A program made the position numbers and the translations under genes. From Pyrenula massariospora (taxonomy: Eukaryota > Ascomycota > Eurotiomycetes > Pyrenulales > Pyrenulaceae), in the NCBI GenBank assembly GCA_021030905.1, contig JAGFMI010000017.1, forward strand, positions 992,001-1,056,000: a stretch of DNA of 64,000 bases, written 5' to 3'. Within the stretch, counting starts at the first letter, position 1, and the number at the start of each line of letters is the position of its first letter. The notes below the pieces were generated by a model, which was given only the letters and a program-made list of their open reading frames with translations, did not search any database and had not been told where the DNA came from. Of the stretch, positions 34,604 through 46,447 are shown one piece after another.

Positions 34604-36266
34604 GGCTACAGAACCGCCATGATCAGAATGAGAAATGAAGACGACTCCATTCAATGATAGCAGTAATTGAAACAATTCAAGAAATCAAGTAGATTTTGAG
34701 AGTATTGCAAAATATTGTGAGCCGGGGAAGGTATTTTTTGCATGACAGACTGGCCTCGTCGTCCACATTCACAGAGAGAGATGGCGAGGCGCGAGACAAG
34801 ACAAGGAATCAATGGCATCTGCTCCAGTCATCTTATTTCCCGCATGAGAGGAACATCTTCGTAGGCTCCTCTGTCCCCCTTCACCAACATGCATTGCTAG
34901 AATACGTTTAGGTTGAGCAACGTACCAATGAGCTCCATCTGGTCGTTGACAACATATTCTGGTCCAGCCACGCGCTGCCAAGAGATATCCAAGCTTCGAC
35001 AGGGGACCGTAGGGAGCGTGTATAGGAATGTAAGGATCGAAAATGAATAGCCTAGGAATGCTCTAGGGGAAAAATAGGGATGGAATGAAGGAGACGTAGA
35101 GAATATTCAAGGAGCGGTGGGATGTTGAGACAATATACACACGGGGAAGAGAAAAACAGCGGCCTTTCAATCAATGGCAGGAAGGAGGGATAGACAAATC
35201 GACCGCTCCACCGAGCGTGTTGAAAGGGAAACGAACGACAAATGATCGAAAGAGCGACTGACAACTGACCTGGTGAATTGCAACGGGGAGCAAGACGGGT
35301 TCTACACTTGTGAGAGGTTCAATGTGACTTTAAAGGGAGATTCCAGAGTGGTGCCCCTGAAAAGGGAGCTGGAGGAGAAATAGATCCCTTGGTTCGGCGA
35401 AGGCGGCTCTTTGTGTGTGGAGGAAGCTCAGGTGGCACGGCGAGGCGAGACCATGTGCTCTGCTACGTAGGACCGGCTTCACCAGACACAGACGACCCTG
35501 TGACCGACGCAGGTACCGGCGAAGAAAAGAATGAGGATGGATGGTGTCGACCGACGATAGGCTGGGACCAGGGGAGGAGGGGAGGTGGATGTAGGTAGTC
35601 GAGGGGTGGCAGAATCCAGAGCCGGGGATGCGCCCGAGACGCTTGTCGCGGTTTGTCCCGCCCCGCGCCGCAGACTCGTCGCCATAACATGAGACGTCCT
35701 TCACGCCCGAGATTAAATTACATCCTCGCTATCCACCGCGCCTTGAACGGTCTTCGACCTGCTATCGAGGCTTTCCTCTTCCGGTACACGATACACGTGC
35801 AAGTCATGGCCTCGACGGACAAGGATCTGCGGCCGATGTTACCGCAGCCGGACACACCGTGACCCTTGGATTCGCCATCCCCTCGACCACTTCTCAAAGG
35901 ACATGGTCGACAGTCATTGGTGCGAAAATGGCCAGTGTGAAGATTCTTGGAAATTCCATTGCTACGATCTACTGTTTTTGACCAGACTCGGCGCTGTCGA
36001 CCTTCGGGATGACCGGTCTGGACAAGAGATCAGCTCTCCGTCCGAGCTGGCCGTTGCAATCACGTTTGGCAATGACGGACCGTCAGAGGCACTGCACGAG
36101 ACTCCCCAGGAAATGTGACTTCAAACTCGGCATGAATAGCACGTGGAGGGGCTGGCTTGGCAACATGACGGGCTGTTCATGGAGACACTGCCACCACACT
36201 GAACGCCGCCACCGTTCTTGCAGAGACTTAACCACCCTTCGAGTCCTTACACCTTCTGCTTTTCTG
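34604..36266. other. Intergenic region (1.7 kb)
   Basis: This lies between the start of the GH81 gene and the stop of UTP14, both on the minus strand. It presumably holds the GH81 promoter. Several frames are open, including one on the plus strand without an ATG at about 35689-35971, but none has family features. A short ATG frame (MASTDKDLRPMLPQPDTP) at about 35806-35862 cannot be distinguished from chance. Confidence 0.4.
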
Positions 36267-39200
36267 CTACACCATAGGTCTTTTCATCGGCCGGATGACA
36301 CCTTGCTTGATCAAGACCCGCGGCTTGGTGGCGTCTTGGAACGTGCTCTTTGTTGCTGTCTCCGGTCCTAGCGGCAATCTCAACGACCTTTGATATTGCT
36401 GGGCGGTCTCGAAAGGGATGGGGAGCTCGGAGGCGAGATATTTGGCGTTCTGGGCGGGCTCGTTAGTATGACTTCGGTCGTAACAGCAGAAAGCGGAAAT
36501 GCTCATCAAGAGAACTGACCTTCTTCACGCGCTTCTCGTTGATGATCACTCTCTCAAGTTTGGCGTCCTGCCTGTTCTCCTGGTCAATGCCCTTGACCGT
36601 CTTGACAAATCGATTTCGTTCGCGTTTCCGCTCCCCTTTGCCAAGCCCTTCTCCTGTCCAGCTTCCCCATCCCGGAAGGGTCTCGTCAACAATCTGGTCC
36701 CCCTCTTCTTGGACCGTGTCTTGCTTTTCCTTAGCGAAGTCCTGCGACACATTATCCCCGGCGAAAGCCATACGAGTCAGCTCCTGCCTTCTCGTGAGCT
36801 GCCCGTCTGATGCAGCTGCGTCGTCGCTGTCTGATTCGGAATAGACGTCATCCAGTGTAGACATCTCTCGACTGCTGGACGGGCTTGTCTGCTTTCGAGA
36901 GTTGTTCGACTTGCCCAAGGCATTCTGTCGTGCATTCTCTTCTAGTATAATAGCTCTTGGCGACGACGAATGACCACTATTCTCTTTATCGCTCTTCTCG
37001 TTTGTAGATCTGGATTTGGATGATAGCCATGGATTTTCCGTCTCAATATTGGCATTTGGGTCTTGCCGAGCGCCTGCACGACTAGAAGAGACTGTGGAAG
37101 ATCTACCTGGATTTTGGCGATTGGGCTTGCTTGAGGATGGAATTTTAGTTCTGCTTGTTTCATTTGAATTCTCATTGTACGGCTCTTCGCTTTCTCCGTT
37201 ATCAGAAAGCACCTGGAAATCATTTGCAAAGCGAGTCAGTGAAGATTTAGGGTTAATTGTCTGGTCTTGTTGCCCAAACCGTTGTCTCCCGAGCTGCAGG
37301 CTCTCGTCTAACCGCGACAAAGCCCCATCATCTGTCGTACCAGCCATGCTGTTTCGTAATTGAAAAATTGCAACATCATTAGCAGCTTTGCGAGTCGCCT
37401 CAGCCCGTTGCATGAACTTCATCGAGGCTAGGCTCGTTGGTGGAGCCTTATCGTCATCAGCCCTGTCCAACGAAGATAATCTTTTGTCTAACCATTGGAC
37501 TTCTGCTCCGCTTGAAGGAGGATCTGTAAGGTCATCCTCTGATTCAGAGCTTGTTGATGAGGATGTGGCATCGTCATCGTGCACTGTCCTACCTGAGATT
37601 CTTTGTCTCAATTCTTCGTCTCTCCGAGCTAAATCTAGTACACCAGATCTTGCTTCCTCGTCCCACACTGCCCTTCCTGTGGCTTTCACATCTTTGGCCC
37701 ATTTGCTATCTCTGTGTCTTGCACCCATTCTTTCCTCAGCCCTGCGGCGTTCGTTACGTTCCTTTTCATCCTCTGAGTTGAGAAGGCCCGCATGAGCAAG
37801 TTTCTGTCTCTCTTCATATGCTTCTTTGTCTCTAGCCTTGCGATGCACTCGTCGATAAGCTTTGCTTTTTATTTTTTTAATTCTTCGGGCACGTTTCTCT
37901 TCTCGAAACATGAGATCGCGCTGTTTTCGCAGATCAGCTCGCCGTGCTTGGACTTCTTCCACTGGCAGTCGTCTTGTCTGCAAATCTTCAGAAGCCTGAA
38001 GCTGGCTTTCATCGGTATGGCTCGTAGAGAAACCGCTTTGTTGCATGATTGTGTCGATTGCGCTCTCTAGAGAAGTGATCGGCTTGGACGTTGAAGTTGG
38101 AAGCAAGTGCTTTGTGCCGAGAACGGCATGAGCATTGGGGTCAGGTAGAGGAAAGGAGACGTGTTCTGCTCTTCTGTTGTGCTTCACGGTGTCTATCCAT
38201 CTGCTCAGCGTTTCCTTGCTTTTCTCGTAGGCTGCGACTCGGTCTATTCTATCCTGTTGCCTCTTTGCGAGCGGTGGTGCAAGTTTACCTGGGATTCCTC
38301 CTCGATGAGGGGTGCCATCTTGGTCATCATTATTACGAAGTATCTTAAGCGATTGACGGAGGCGTGGATCCGTGACGGATGGTAACAAGTCATCTATCGT
38401 AAGCTTCTTTGAGAGTCTTGGACCAAATCTAGATGGCTCATCATGGAGATGATTGAGCCGCATATTTTTTGGTTCAGCCCTTTGGAGTGTGTCTTTCTGG
38501 TCTAGAGCATTGACAAATCCCAGAAGACCATTATTGTTTGAGGTATCTTCGGCTTCATCTTCTGAGAATGATAGATCTGAATCTTCGCCATCCGTCACAT
38601 TTTCGTCATCGTCGTCGGACGATTTTGCAAATTCTAGCTCCATTTCATTTTTGAACTGCTCGGGCGACCTTTGAATTGATCTCTTTTGGTTGGTTGTAAG
38701 CCTTTCCTGTTCAATATTCATGTCTAAAGCGGTAGCTAAATCCACTGCTTCTTCTCCGAGATCGTCGCTATCGCCATCGAAGTCGCCTTGTGGATTAGAT
38801 TCTAGATCACTAGCTCTCGGTTCGGTTAGATCAATATCAGGGTATAGATCAGGGGTGACGTCCTTATGAGGTAGGGAATTCTTCGTCTTGGATTCGTTCG
38901 AGCCGATGCGCCTAGACGAGCTACCTCGGAAGGTAAAGTCTGCAAATCTTTCGTTGTCGCTTTCGTTCATCGCCTCATCGCTATCGAGGTCGCTGTCATC
39001 ATCTTCATCTACCCTCCCTAAATGCCATTGATGGCCTTCACTGTCGCTACCATCCTCCTCGCTTTCAGATGAACAATTTGAAAGCTTTCTTCGCTTCACA
39101 CTTCTTGTCGGGCCATTCTTAGACGCCTGTAAGCCACCATCGTCCTCAAGCTCACCGAGCCTCGCTTGTCTAATTCGCGGATTTTCCGGGTACTGTTGCT

Positions 39201-39297
39201 CTGCATCTGCCAGAGGGTTTAGGCTTTGTTTTTTGTAGATCGGTCGTGAACGAACTTTCGAGACAGCTGAAGACAGGCGGGATGGATGGCGTGGCAT
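36267..39297 (-). CDS. UTP14: U3 snoRNA-associated protein Utp14 (986 aa)
   Basis: Utp14 is a nucleolar SSU-processome component that activates the helicase Dhr1 during 18S rRNA maturation. Exons are 39297-36520 and 36449-36267; the total is 2961 nt. The ATG at 39297 (MPRHPSRLSS) is the first in the long exon. The N-terminal half is acidic and Ser-rich, with long Asp/Glu runs. The Utp14 core begins near LLPSVTDPRLRQSLKILRNN and includes RIDRVAAYEKSKETLSRWID and KRARRIKKIKSKAYRRVHRK. The C-terminal signature GWGSWTGEGLGKGERKRERN precedes VIINEKRVKK, which is followed by a GTCAGT intron. The second exon supplies the conserved end (KYLASELPIPFETAQQYQRS, then LRLPLGPE). Length and motif order match other fungal Utp14 proteins. 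It is divergent from the mL41 gene. Confidence 0.95.
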
Positions 39298-39567
39298 GAC
39301 TGTTTTTGTAAAGTGAGTGAATTGAGAGACAAAAGACCTCGACAGTAATATCTGAATGTCGCCGCTCTTCCTCGCTTGCGGCCGTGTGCGGCGGAGAAAA
39401 ATTTCCGGCAAGCGAATTGAACCAAAACCGCACACAGCTTCTACCGAGGATCAAAAGAGCTTCATTAATTTGATCATCTTCAAAAGTAAGGTATCTACCT
39501 ATCCGCATATAAAAATTTCTCTATCTCAAAGGATTGAAAACTCTTGATAAACTCTGCCCGCTGTAAC
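39298..39567. promoter_or_regulatory. Shared divergent promoter, UTP14 / MRPL27
   Basis: Only 270 bases separate the start codons of two divergent ribosome-related genes. Both promoters must lie here or overlap the transcripts. AT-rich patches occur near 39398-39404 and 39506-39520. A bidirectional promoter is inferred from spacing. Confidence 0.55.
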
Positions 39568-39987
39568 ATGAGACCTACACTGCCACTTTTGAAAAATGGC
39601 GCACGCTTGCCCTTGACGACAAAATCCGTCAATGGAGGCTACTACAAGGGTAACCGCGTCGGGTCAATGGGAGCTCACACTAGCGACGGCAGATACATTA
39701 TTGACTATCGCAAAGTACGCACGTATAACTGCCCAGACCTCAAAGGATTCAACCTCACACCCTTCGTGACCGCCGAAATGGAACCTACACGAAAATTACC
39801 TACTAAAAACGGGAGCTCCTACTATCGTCCTCCCAATATCGACGGAATTGGAATGATTCGGGATTTTAAAATGAACAATACCGAAGAATGGGAAAAGTTT
39901 CTCAGGCTGACCAAGAGTGCCGAGCAAGGAAATGACGGATCATCCATGATTGGAGCAGACGGTGAACAGGCTGAAAGGCAGAAATGA
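39568..39987 (+). CDS. MRPL27: Mitochondrial ribosomal protein mL41 (MRPL27 type, 139 aa)
   Basis: This is a structural protein of the mitochondrial large ribosomal subunit. It is a single exon. The first ATG at 39568 (MRPTLPLLKNGARLPL) gives a basic, presequence-like N-terminus. The conserved mL41 core is GGYYKGNRVGSMGAHTSDG, RYIIDYRKVRTYNCPDLKGF and LTPFVTAEMEPT. The C-terminal half is charged and less conserved (EEWEKFLRLTKSA). Length is within the family range. It sits head to head with UTP14, so a cytosolic ribosome-assembly factor and a mitoribosomal protein may be co-regulated. Confidence 0.93.
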   Translation: MRPTLPLLKNGARLPLTTKSVNGGYYKGNRVGSMGAHTSDGRYIIDYRKVRTYNCPDLKGFNLTPFVTAEMEPTRKLPTKNGSSYYRPPNIDGIGMIRDFKMNNTEEWEKFLRLTKSAEQGNDGSSMIGADGEQAERQK

Positions 39988-41347
39988 TGGTATAGATGAA
40001 GAAATTAAAAGCGAAATAACAGGTTCAAGATAGCTATGGAAGTACTGATGGAAGATGGTATGATGCAGCCGCAGTAATAAATAAGCTGCGTTCATACTAT
40101 GGAGGCGAGATTTATCGCAAGGTGCAGCGAGATACCTTCGCTCACTTAAAGCTGAGCCGAAGAAAGGATCTGACTTTTATCATGTGAGGATTGGCATTGG
40201 CATCAGCAATTCTCTGGCAATTGCTCGTGGAGACCCGGTATGGCACTATTCCCGAGCTGTGTGCAGAAAGAGGACCTTTTGGGCCACAATTATGCTCCAA
40301 ATTCATTTCTTGCGAGGCAGCTGGTCTGATGAACGTCGAGCTATGGAGGATTTGACCTCGCGGCGAGGTTTTGAGTACAAGCAGAACCCCTGTGGGCTCC
40401 TCTCTTGCATTCTGAGCGCGCCAAAGTTAGTGAGCGGTCGAAGAGTCGACAAGGAGCGCTATGTTCACATACCGCCTTTGGAACGTTGATCTCGTATAAG
40501 TGGTATCTGCCATGCAGGCGGGGACTGTTTGAACGGATCACGAGGTACACCACCTGGATACTGTGCTGTTGGGACTATGAATCTTGTGACGCAACGACAC
40601 CAGATTTAGGTATCTAAGCCTCTGGCTATTGGCTTCAGATTCAGATTACATTGCTCTGTTCCCGCTCTTTTCGACGGCCTCTTAAAAGCCTCAAGAGTCT
40701 GGAGTCGTTTGTCATAGAGTCCAGGAAGGTCAATAGATTCACTTGGTTCAGGAACTCTTCTGTCCCCGTCTTGTAGCTGATGCCGCGATATTGACACATT
40801 GATAAATGCCCATTTCCTCTACGTGTCCGGATAGCCTGCGAAATCCAAAGTCTGGCATGTCCAGTCGCGAGCTTGGGATCGGCCATGTGCTGCCACTGTG
40901 AGGGCCTCCGCATCTTGGGATCCGCCGCCGTGATCCCTGTGGCAGAGCTCATCCCGAAGCCACCAAGGGCTGTCGTCCACCAAGTCATCCACCGTTTTGG
41001 AGCTCAATCATTCTCGAACCATTCAACTCAGCTTGCCCCTCAATGCGGCCCGCCGACATCCTACTACCTTGCGCAACCTTTGTCCATGTCCAAGCGAAGG
41101 ATCGCTACGGTCTCACCATTACAAGCAGGTTTCCGCAAGGAAGCTGAAACTGGCCTCCAGAATCCTGTCATTCTCAGGTGGACATCTGGAAGATCCGAAT
41201 TTTGGAAACGGAAGCCCTGCCTTTGAGCTCAGCGATCTCGTCCCACAGTCCAAGCGCTGGATTGCCATCGATCTCACAAAAGCAGAGGTCCATAGGGAAC
41301 ACAAGCGGCAGCTTAAGCTTTGCGCGCTCGCGCGCAGGGCTGAAGAG
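39988..41347. other. Intergenic region (1.4 kb)
   Basis: This is 3' flank of MRPL27 and upstream region of the PHO91-like gene. Frames at 40184-40489 and 40873-41434 are shadows without family features. No RNA gene or repeat is seen. Confidence 0.45.
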
Positions 41348-44058
41348 ATGAAGTTCTCACACAGTATACAATTCAACGCTGTCCCCGACTGGAGTAGCAA
41401 TTACATCGCCTACAGCAATCTCAAGAAGCTGTAGGTTGAGCGTGCCGTGTTCTTAAGACTTGGCTAACGTTTGAGCACCGCAGAATCTATACCCTCGAAA
41501 AGCAGGTACACGCGCAGACAGATTCGAGTCAGCAAGATGGAGAGGCTTCGCCTTTGCTCAGCAGTAGCATTCAAGACTTGGACCCAGACACAACGTTCAA
41601 GCGGATGCTTGATTCAGAACTTGAGAAAATCTGCTCGTTTTATCAATTAAAAGAGCTAGAAGTCTACGGGGACGTTACACATTTGATCCAAGATGAGGAG
41701 TCCTACGATGCAGAAAGAGAAGGCGTAGACATGGAGCAGATCACAGAACACGAAGCGAGACGGCATCAAAGGTCTGGTAGCATATTCGGCAATCTGAGCT
41801 TCAAGCGACCACGCAGAGCATCCATAATGAATGTGTCATTCGAGGATGCGGAATACGACGATAGTGACGAGGACGATGGGGACGAAACCCGTCCGTTAAA
41901 GAGAAAATCTAGTCTGAAGCAGCGAAGCAAGAGTGTCTGGGATGGAAATACTGCGGCATCGATGACAACCTCGAAAGACGACTTGAGGAGCTCTACTGAT
42001 TTCACTGACTCTCTTCGAAGGCGGCCAAGTGTAGCCCTGGAACTGGACCATGAGAACTCGGCCCAGTTCGCGGCACTTTATGACTCCGGCATTACTCTCA
42101 AGAAACGAACCATTAGTCTCTATGTTCAACTGTGTGAACTGAAATCTTTCATACAACTCAATCAGACAGGTTTCAAAAAGGTGTTGAAAAAGTACGATAA
42201 GGTCTGTAACAGGAATCTACTCAAGACTTACATGGACAAGACCGTGAAACCGGCATATCCTTTCCAACAACCCACCATGACACACTTGGATGCAAACATT
42301 GCTCGTATGGAGAGAGTATACGCAGACGTCGTAACGAAAGGAGATACCACCCTTGCAAGAAGAGAATTGCGGCTGCACCTGCGAGAGCATGTGGTATGGG
42401 ATCGAAACACGGTGTGGAGAGATATGATTGGCGTGGAAAGAAAAGCGCAAGCGGCCAATTTTGGTGTCAAACGCACCCTCCTGGGCGGGGATCATGGAAG
42501 CTCGGATAGAGTGAGACTTCAAGGAGACGACCACGACACCGAAACGAAGGAGTTGGTGACACCAATTGGAAGATACCGCTGTCCAAAATGGCTATTCAGC
42601 TCTTCCTTGTTTGTTCTGATAGCAATCGTGGGGATTTTTGTGGTACTGCTCGCTGTGCCGATCATGGGAAAGCCTGAACAGCAAAATTGTCTCGCAATGC
42701 TCGTTTTTGTGAGCTTGCTGTGGGCAACCGAAGTCATCCCACTCTTTGTCACCTCTCTTATAATCCCTTTCCTTGTGGTGGTTCTCCAGATTATGAGATC
42801 TGACGATAAGCCACATCATCGCCTTGACTCGAAAGACGCCACAAAAGCTGTGTTTGCGGCAATGTGGACGCCTGTAATCATGCTTCTTCTCGGGGGATTT
42901 ACGATTGCTGCTGCTCTCTCAAAGCACCATATTGCCAAAATGTGTGCTACCTTTATCCTTTCTAAAGCCGGTACAAAGCCACGGAACGTGCTAATTACGA
43001 ATATGTTTGTTGGGATGTTTTTGAGTATGTGGATATCTAATGTGGCTGCTCCTGTGCTTTGCTACTCCATCATCCAACCACTGCTCCGGAACCTCTCATC
43101 GGAGTCTAATTTTCCGAAAGCCCTCATTCTTGGTATTGCCCTTGCTTCCAACATCGGAGGCGCTGCTTCTCCTATTGCCTCGCCCCAGAACATCATTGCA
43201 CTTCAAAACATGCACCCAGCTCCAAGCTGGCTTGTATGGTTCTTCATAGCTCTGCCGGTCTGTATCTTGACAATCTTGTCGATCTGGATGCTCTTGCTTA
43301 CCACATTTCGGATTAACAAAAACACCACCATTGTCCCGATCCGGCCAATGAAGGATAGACTGAACGGTATACAGTACTTCATCATTGTCACTACCGTCGT
43401 GACGATTCTTCTATGGTGCTTGAGCCATCAAATGGAACATGTCTTTGGCGACATGGGTATCATCGCCATCATACCCATAGTCCTTTTCTTCGGTACCGGT
43501 ATTTTGACTAAAGAAGACTTCAACAATTTTTTGTGGACTATAATCATTTTAGCTGCGGGCGGCCTTTCTCTTGGTAAAGCTGTCGCCTCTTCTGGGCTCC
43601 TGCACACAATTGCAACGGCGATTACAGATCGTGTTTCCCACCTGCCTGTCTATGGTGTGTTTGTTGTCTTTGCCAGCCTAATTCTTGTGGTTGCTACCTT
43701 CATTAGTCATACCGTTGCTGCCTTGATCATTCTGCCTCTGGTTAGGAGTGTAGGAGAGGGCATGGAAAATGGCCATCCGAACTTGTTAGTCATGGGGAGT
43801 GCCTTGATGTGTAGTGCAGCAATGGGATTGCCGACCAGTGGTTTCCCGAATATGAGTAAGTTCTTTACGGTATCATCTAAGCTTAATTAGTGTTGCAACT
43901 AATTCCTTCCAGCTGCGATTATGCAAGAGACCCCGGAAACAGGCCAGCGCTACCTTAGAGTGAAGCATTTCCTTACACGGGGGATACCAAGCTCCATCAT
44001 TACATTCGCCGTCATTGTTTTTATTGGATACGGGTTAATGCTCGCGGCTAACTTGTGA
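41348..44058 (+). CDS. PHO91: SPX-domain low-affinity phosphate transporter, Pho91-like (866 aa)
   Basis: This is a phosphate transporter of the SPX plus divalent-anion/Na+ symporter type; yeast Pho91 exports phosphate from the vacuole. Exons are 41348-41430, 41484-43855 and 43913-44058; the total is 2601 nt. The SPX domain starts at residue 1 (MKFSHSIQFNAVPDWSSNYI) and ends near LKKYDKVCNRNLLKTYMDKT, the usual inositol-polyphosphate-binding helices. An acidic, Ser-rich insert separates the SPX helices. Membrane segments begin at about residue 392 (WLFSSSLFVLIAIVGIFVVL) and continue to the end, about 12 in number. Typical motifs are SNIGGAASPIASPQNIIAL and ATFISHTVAALIILPLV, and ALMCSAAMGLPTSGFPN is the last conserved pore block, which is completed by exon 3 (TAIMQETPETG). 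No truncation is seen. Pho87 and Pho90 share this architecture, so the plasma membrane is an alternative site. Confidence 0.93.
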
Positions 44059-44782
44059 TGTTTCTGATGCTTTTTGTCTAAAGATTTGTAAAGCGATACT
44101 TACCCCAGACTGCAGTGGGTGGACTGATGTGTGGTTTTCTCGAAAGTGAGGCGGTTTCACACGTTTAGTGTGACTTCAAAGCAAGTTATGCCTTCTGAAT
44201 TTTAGGAATTTTGGTTCACATTAACCTGTTGCCGTCCGCTTGACCAACATAAGTTCTTTTTGAAGACAGATACGGGGCCGTGATCTTCCCAACGATTGGA
44301 AAATTCCTTAAGATAATTGCTTGTTCGATAGCTTCTCCCAAATCCTCCGTGCTGAGAGTCGAACTTGAAAATTCTTCCCCATACCTGTTAGGACATTATC
44401 CTTCTAACACTGTCCTTCCTGGTGCAAACTTCGCCACTCTAGAACTCCGACGGAAGAGAAGGAAAAATATTCCGTTCAAGCCTCGTGACGTCAGGAACAG
44501 GCCGAAGTTCAACGTCAATCTGGGGGGCTTCAAAAAAGTTTTGAGATCACACTATGCCAGGTAGGAAATCAAAGACGATGTAGCCCGCCTGAATTTTACC
44601 AAACTTTGGTCGGGAAACACGTATTGGGACAGTGTAATCTAAGTAGCAACGTCCCTCACCACTGCCCAGCTCCTTGTTCCAAACTTTTATCTCCAGGTTC
44701 GAACAGACTAGCTCTCTACTCCTCCGTCTCGTCACATCAATTGAAGTTCTTTACAGGATCAATTCCTGATCCTGCATTCGAT
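44059..44782. other. Intergenic region
   Basis: This is 724 bases between two plus-strand genes. The frame 44280-44564 starts with GTG and has no family features. CT-rich sequence from about 44650 to 44720 is promoter-like for the next gene. Confidence 0.45.
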
Positions 44783-45553
44783 ATGCCTCGCGAAGCGAAG
44801 GACTATATCCATCATCGAGGAGACAAGCGTCCCTCTCCTATCGGCAACACTACCCTAGCTATTCTTCGCGCAGTCGACCCTCTTCTCCAATATTCTATTC
44901 TCATGTTTGAGCCCCTCCGAGCTATTTCCCCCTCTACTGCTCCAATCCTTGGCCAATTTTTTACTCTCGAATTCCTAACATCTTATCTACCTGTTTCAAA
45001 CCCCTTCTCCAGTTACCAGGTCACTATTCTCGCCATGTCTATCGGCTCCGCCCTCAAGCGCATCTACTGGATCCTTGGTATTGGGCAAGAATATATGCCT
45101 GTCGGAGGCGCTGTTGGTGTCTCCATCTTCACGGTAAACAATTCCCTCAACACCCTGCTTTACACCATGTCCTCCACCAACCATACTTGGTCGCCCTTGT
45201 GCGTACCACTTGGAGCCGCTCTCTTTGCAACAGGAATCACTATTGAGACGGTTTCCGAGATCCAGCGCAAGAATTTCAAAGCCAAGCCGGAGAATTCGAG
45301 AAAACTGTATACTGGAGGGTTTTTTGGTGTCGTGAGAAACCCAAACTACGCCGGATACACGCTGTGGAGGGCTGGATACGCGTTGGCCGGCGGAGGTTGG
45401 CTTTGGGGGACTGCGGCTGGAGCTTTCTTTGCGTGGGACTTCAAGACGAGGGCAATGCCAACATTGGAGCGATATTGCCGTGGTAGGTACGGAGAACAGT
45501 GGGAGAAGATGGAACAACAGGTGCCGTGGAGGTTGTGCCCAGGTCTGTGGTGA
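44783..45553 (+). CDS. ICMT/DUF1295-like integral membrane methyltransferase or reductase (256 aa)
   Basis: This single-exon membrane protein has a C-terminal domain of the isoprenylcysteine-methyltransferase / steroid-5-alpha-reductase-like superfamily. The first ATG of the hydrophilic start is 44783 (MPREAKDYIHHRGDKRPSP). Hydrophobic segments follow around residues 50-70, 80-100, 110-130, 145-165 and 195-220. The C-terminal signature is GGFFGVVRNPNYAGYTLWRA, where RNPxYxG is the conserved loop, and the protein ends YCRGRYGEQWEKMEQQVPWR, the usual RYG...Y/WxxYxxxVP block. In characterised relatives this region binds S-adenosylmethionine or NADPH, so chemistry cannot be decided from sequence alone. 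Homologues of this length are common in ascomycetes and mostly uncharacterised. Confidence 0.82.
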   Translation: MPREAKDYIHHRGDKRPSPIGNTTLAILRAVDPLLQYSILMFEPLRAISPSTAPILGQFFTLEFLTSYLPVSNPFSSYQVTILAMSIGSALKRIYWILGIGQEYMPVGGAVGVSIFTVNNSLNTLLYTMSSTNHTWSPLCVPLGAALFATGITIETVSEIQRKNFKAKPENSRKLYTGGFFGVVRNPNYAGYTLWRAGYALAGGGWLWGTAAGAFFAWDFKTRAMPTLERYCRGRYGEQWEKMEQQVPWRLCPGLW

Positions 45554-45909
45554 ACGAGTTGAAGCTTGGCAGGGATTTTGGGATGATCCCTTTCGAAGAG
45601 AGCTTGACCGGATAAGTTTTTGCTGATTTCCGGCCAGCGATGGTAAACTCTTAATATACGGTGGCTGTGGACACTATCAAGAGCGCTAATTTCCTAGCAA
45701 GATAATTACATTTTGTCCTTTCCATAATTAATCCCCAGTGGCCGGGAGCATTTCTGTCCCTTGCTCATTATGAAGCAGGATGATAAGTTATTAGAATATT
45801 TGCTCTTGAATCTGGCGAGGTGCACGCAATATTCCAACGTCAGGGTGGGAGAGCAGCTCGATTTTCTGTTATCAGACAAGGCAAAGGAGAACGATTTCGA
45901 GACTAGTAG

Positions 45910-45953
45910 CTAAACTCTCGAAATGCTGTCGTAGACGAAAGACGAGAGTTTAG
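45910..45953. repeat. Perfect 11-bp inverted repeat (hairpin-forming)
   Basis: CTAAACTCTCG at 45910-45920 is perfectly complementary to CGAGAGTTTAG at 45943-45953, with a 22-base spacer. Transcribed RNA could form an 11-bp stem. It sits about 360 bases beyond the stop of the ICMT-like gene, so it could be in a 3' UTR or be chance. No flanking target-site duplication is seen. Confidence 0.6.
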
Positions 45954-46447
45954 AACGGGCTTTTCTAGATCCAGATTATTTTGTGTAGTGTCAACCGTCC
46001 TGCAAACAAGTAAACACTGAAAAACTGGGACATACCCGGAGACTACTGAGCCGAAAGTAACTGCATATCACAGCCTTAGAGCCGCTCGTTCGAGATAACT
46101 TGAAATGCTTTTCATGAGTTACCGATCTTGTGACGTACTCTATGGATCATGGTAAAGAGCGACTGGCAGAACAATTATAGCAATTTGCATGGAGGCATGT
46201 GAGTAGCCCATGTCGATTATTGTAGTACCTTGTAGAAGCAAATTAGAAAGGACTCTCGGGTATGTGGTTGCTGTGACTTGCTGTTTGGCTTTGTGTGAAG
46301 ATTAGGTTCTCTCCTAGCTTTTACATCTACATCAACACTAGTGGTTTTCGTGAATATTAGGATGCTAAATTCCGCAACGACAGGATCGACATCGGTTACC
46401 TGTGGATGTTTGTGTAATACGCCTTGTATCAAGGGTTTCATCCTTTC

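Noticed and set aside
35330-35704. 124-codon minus-strand frame upstream of the GH81 gene
   Set aside because: It has no recognised motif, overlaps plus-strand frames and lies in CT-rich promoter-like DNA.
35689-35971. Open plus-strand frame ending IGAKMASVKILGNSIATIYCF
   Set aside because: It looked protein-like near its end, but it has no ATG, no upstream exon in phase and no family match.
44690-44705. GGTTCGAAC, resembling a tRNA T-loop
   Set aside because: No acceptor stem, anticodon arm or A-box can be formed around it on either strand.
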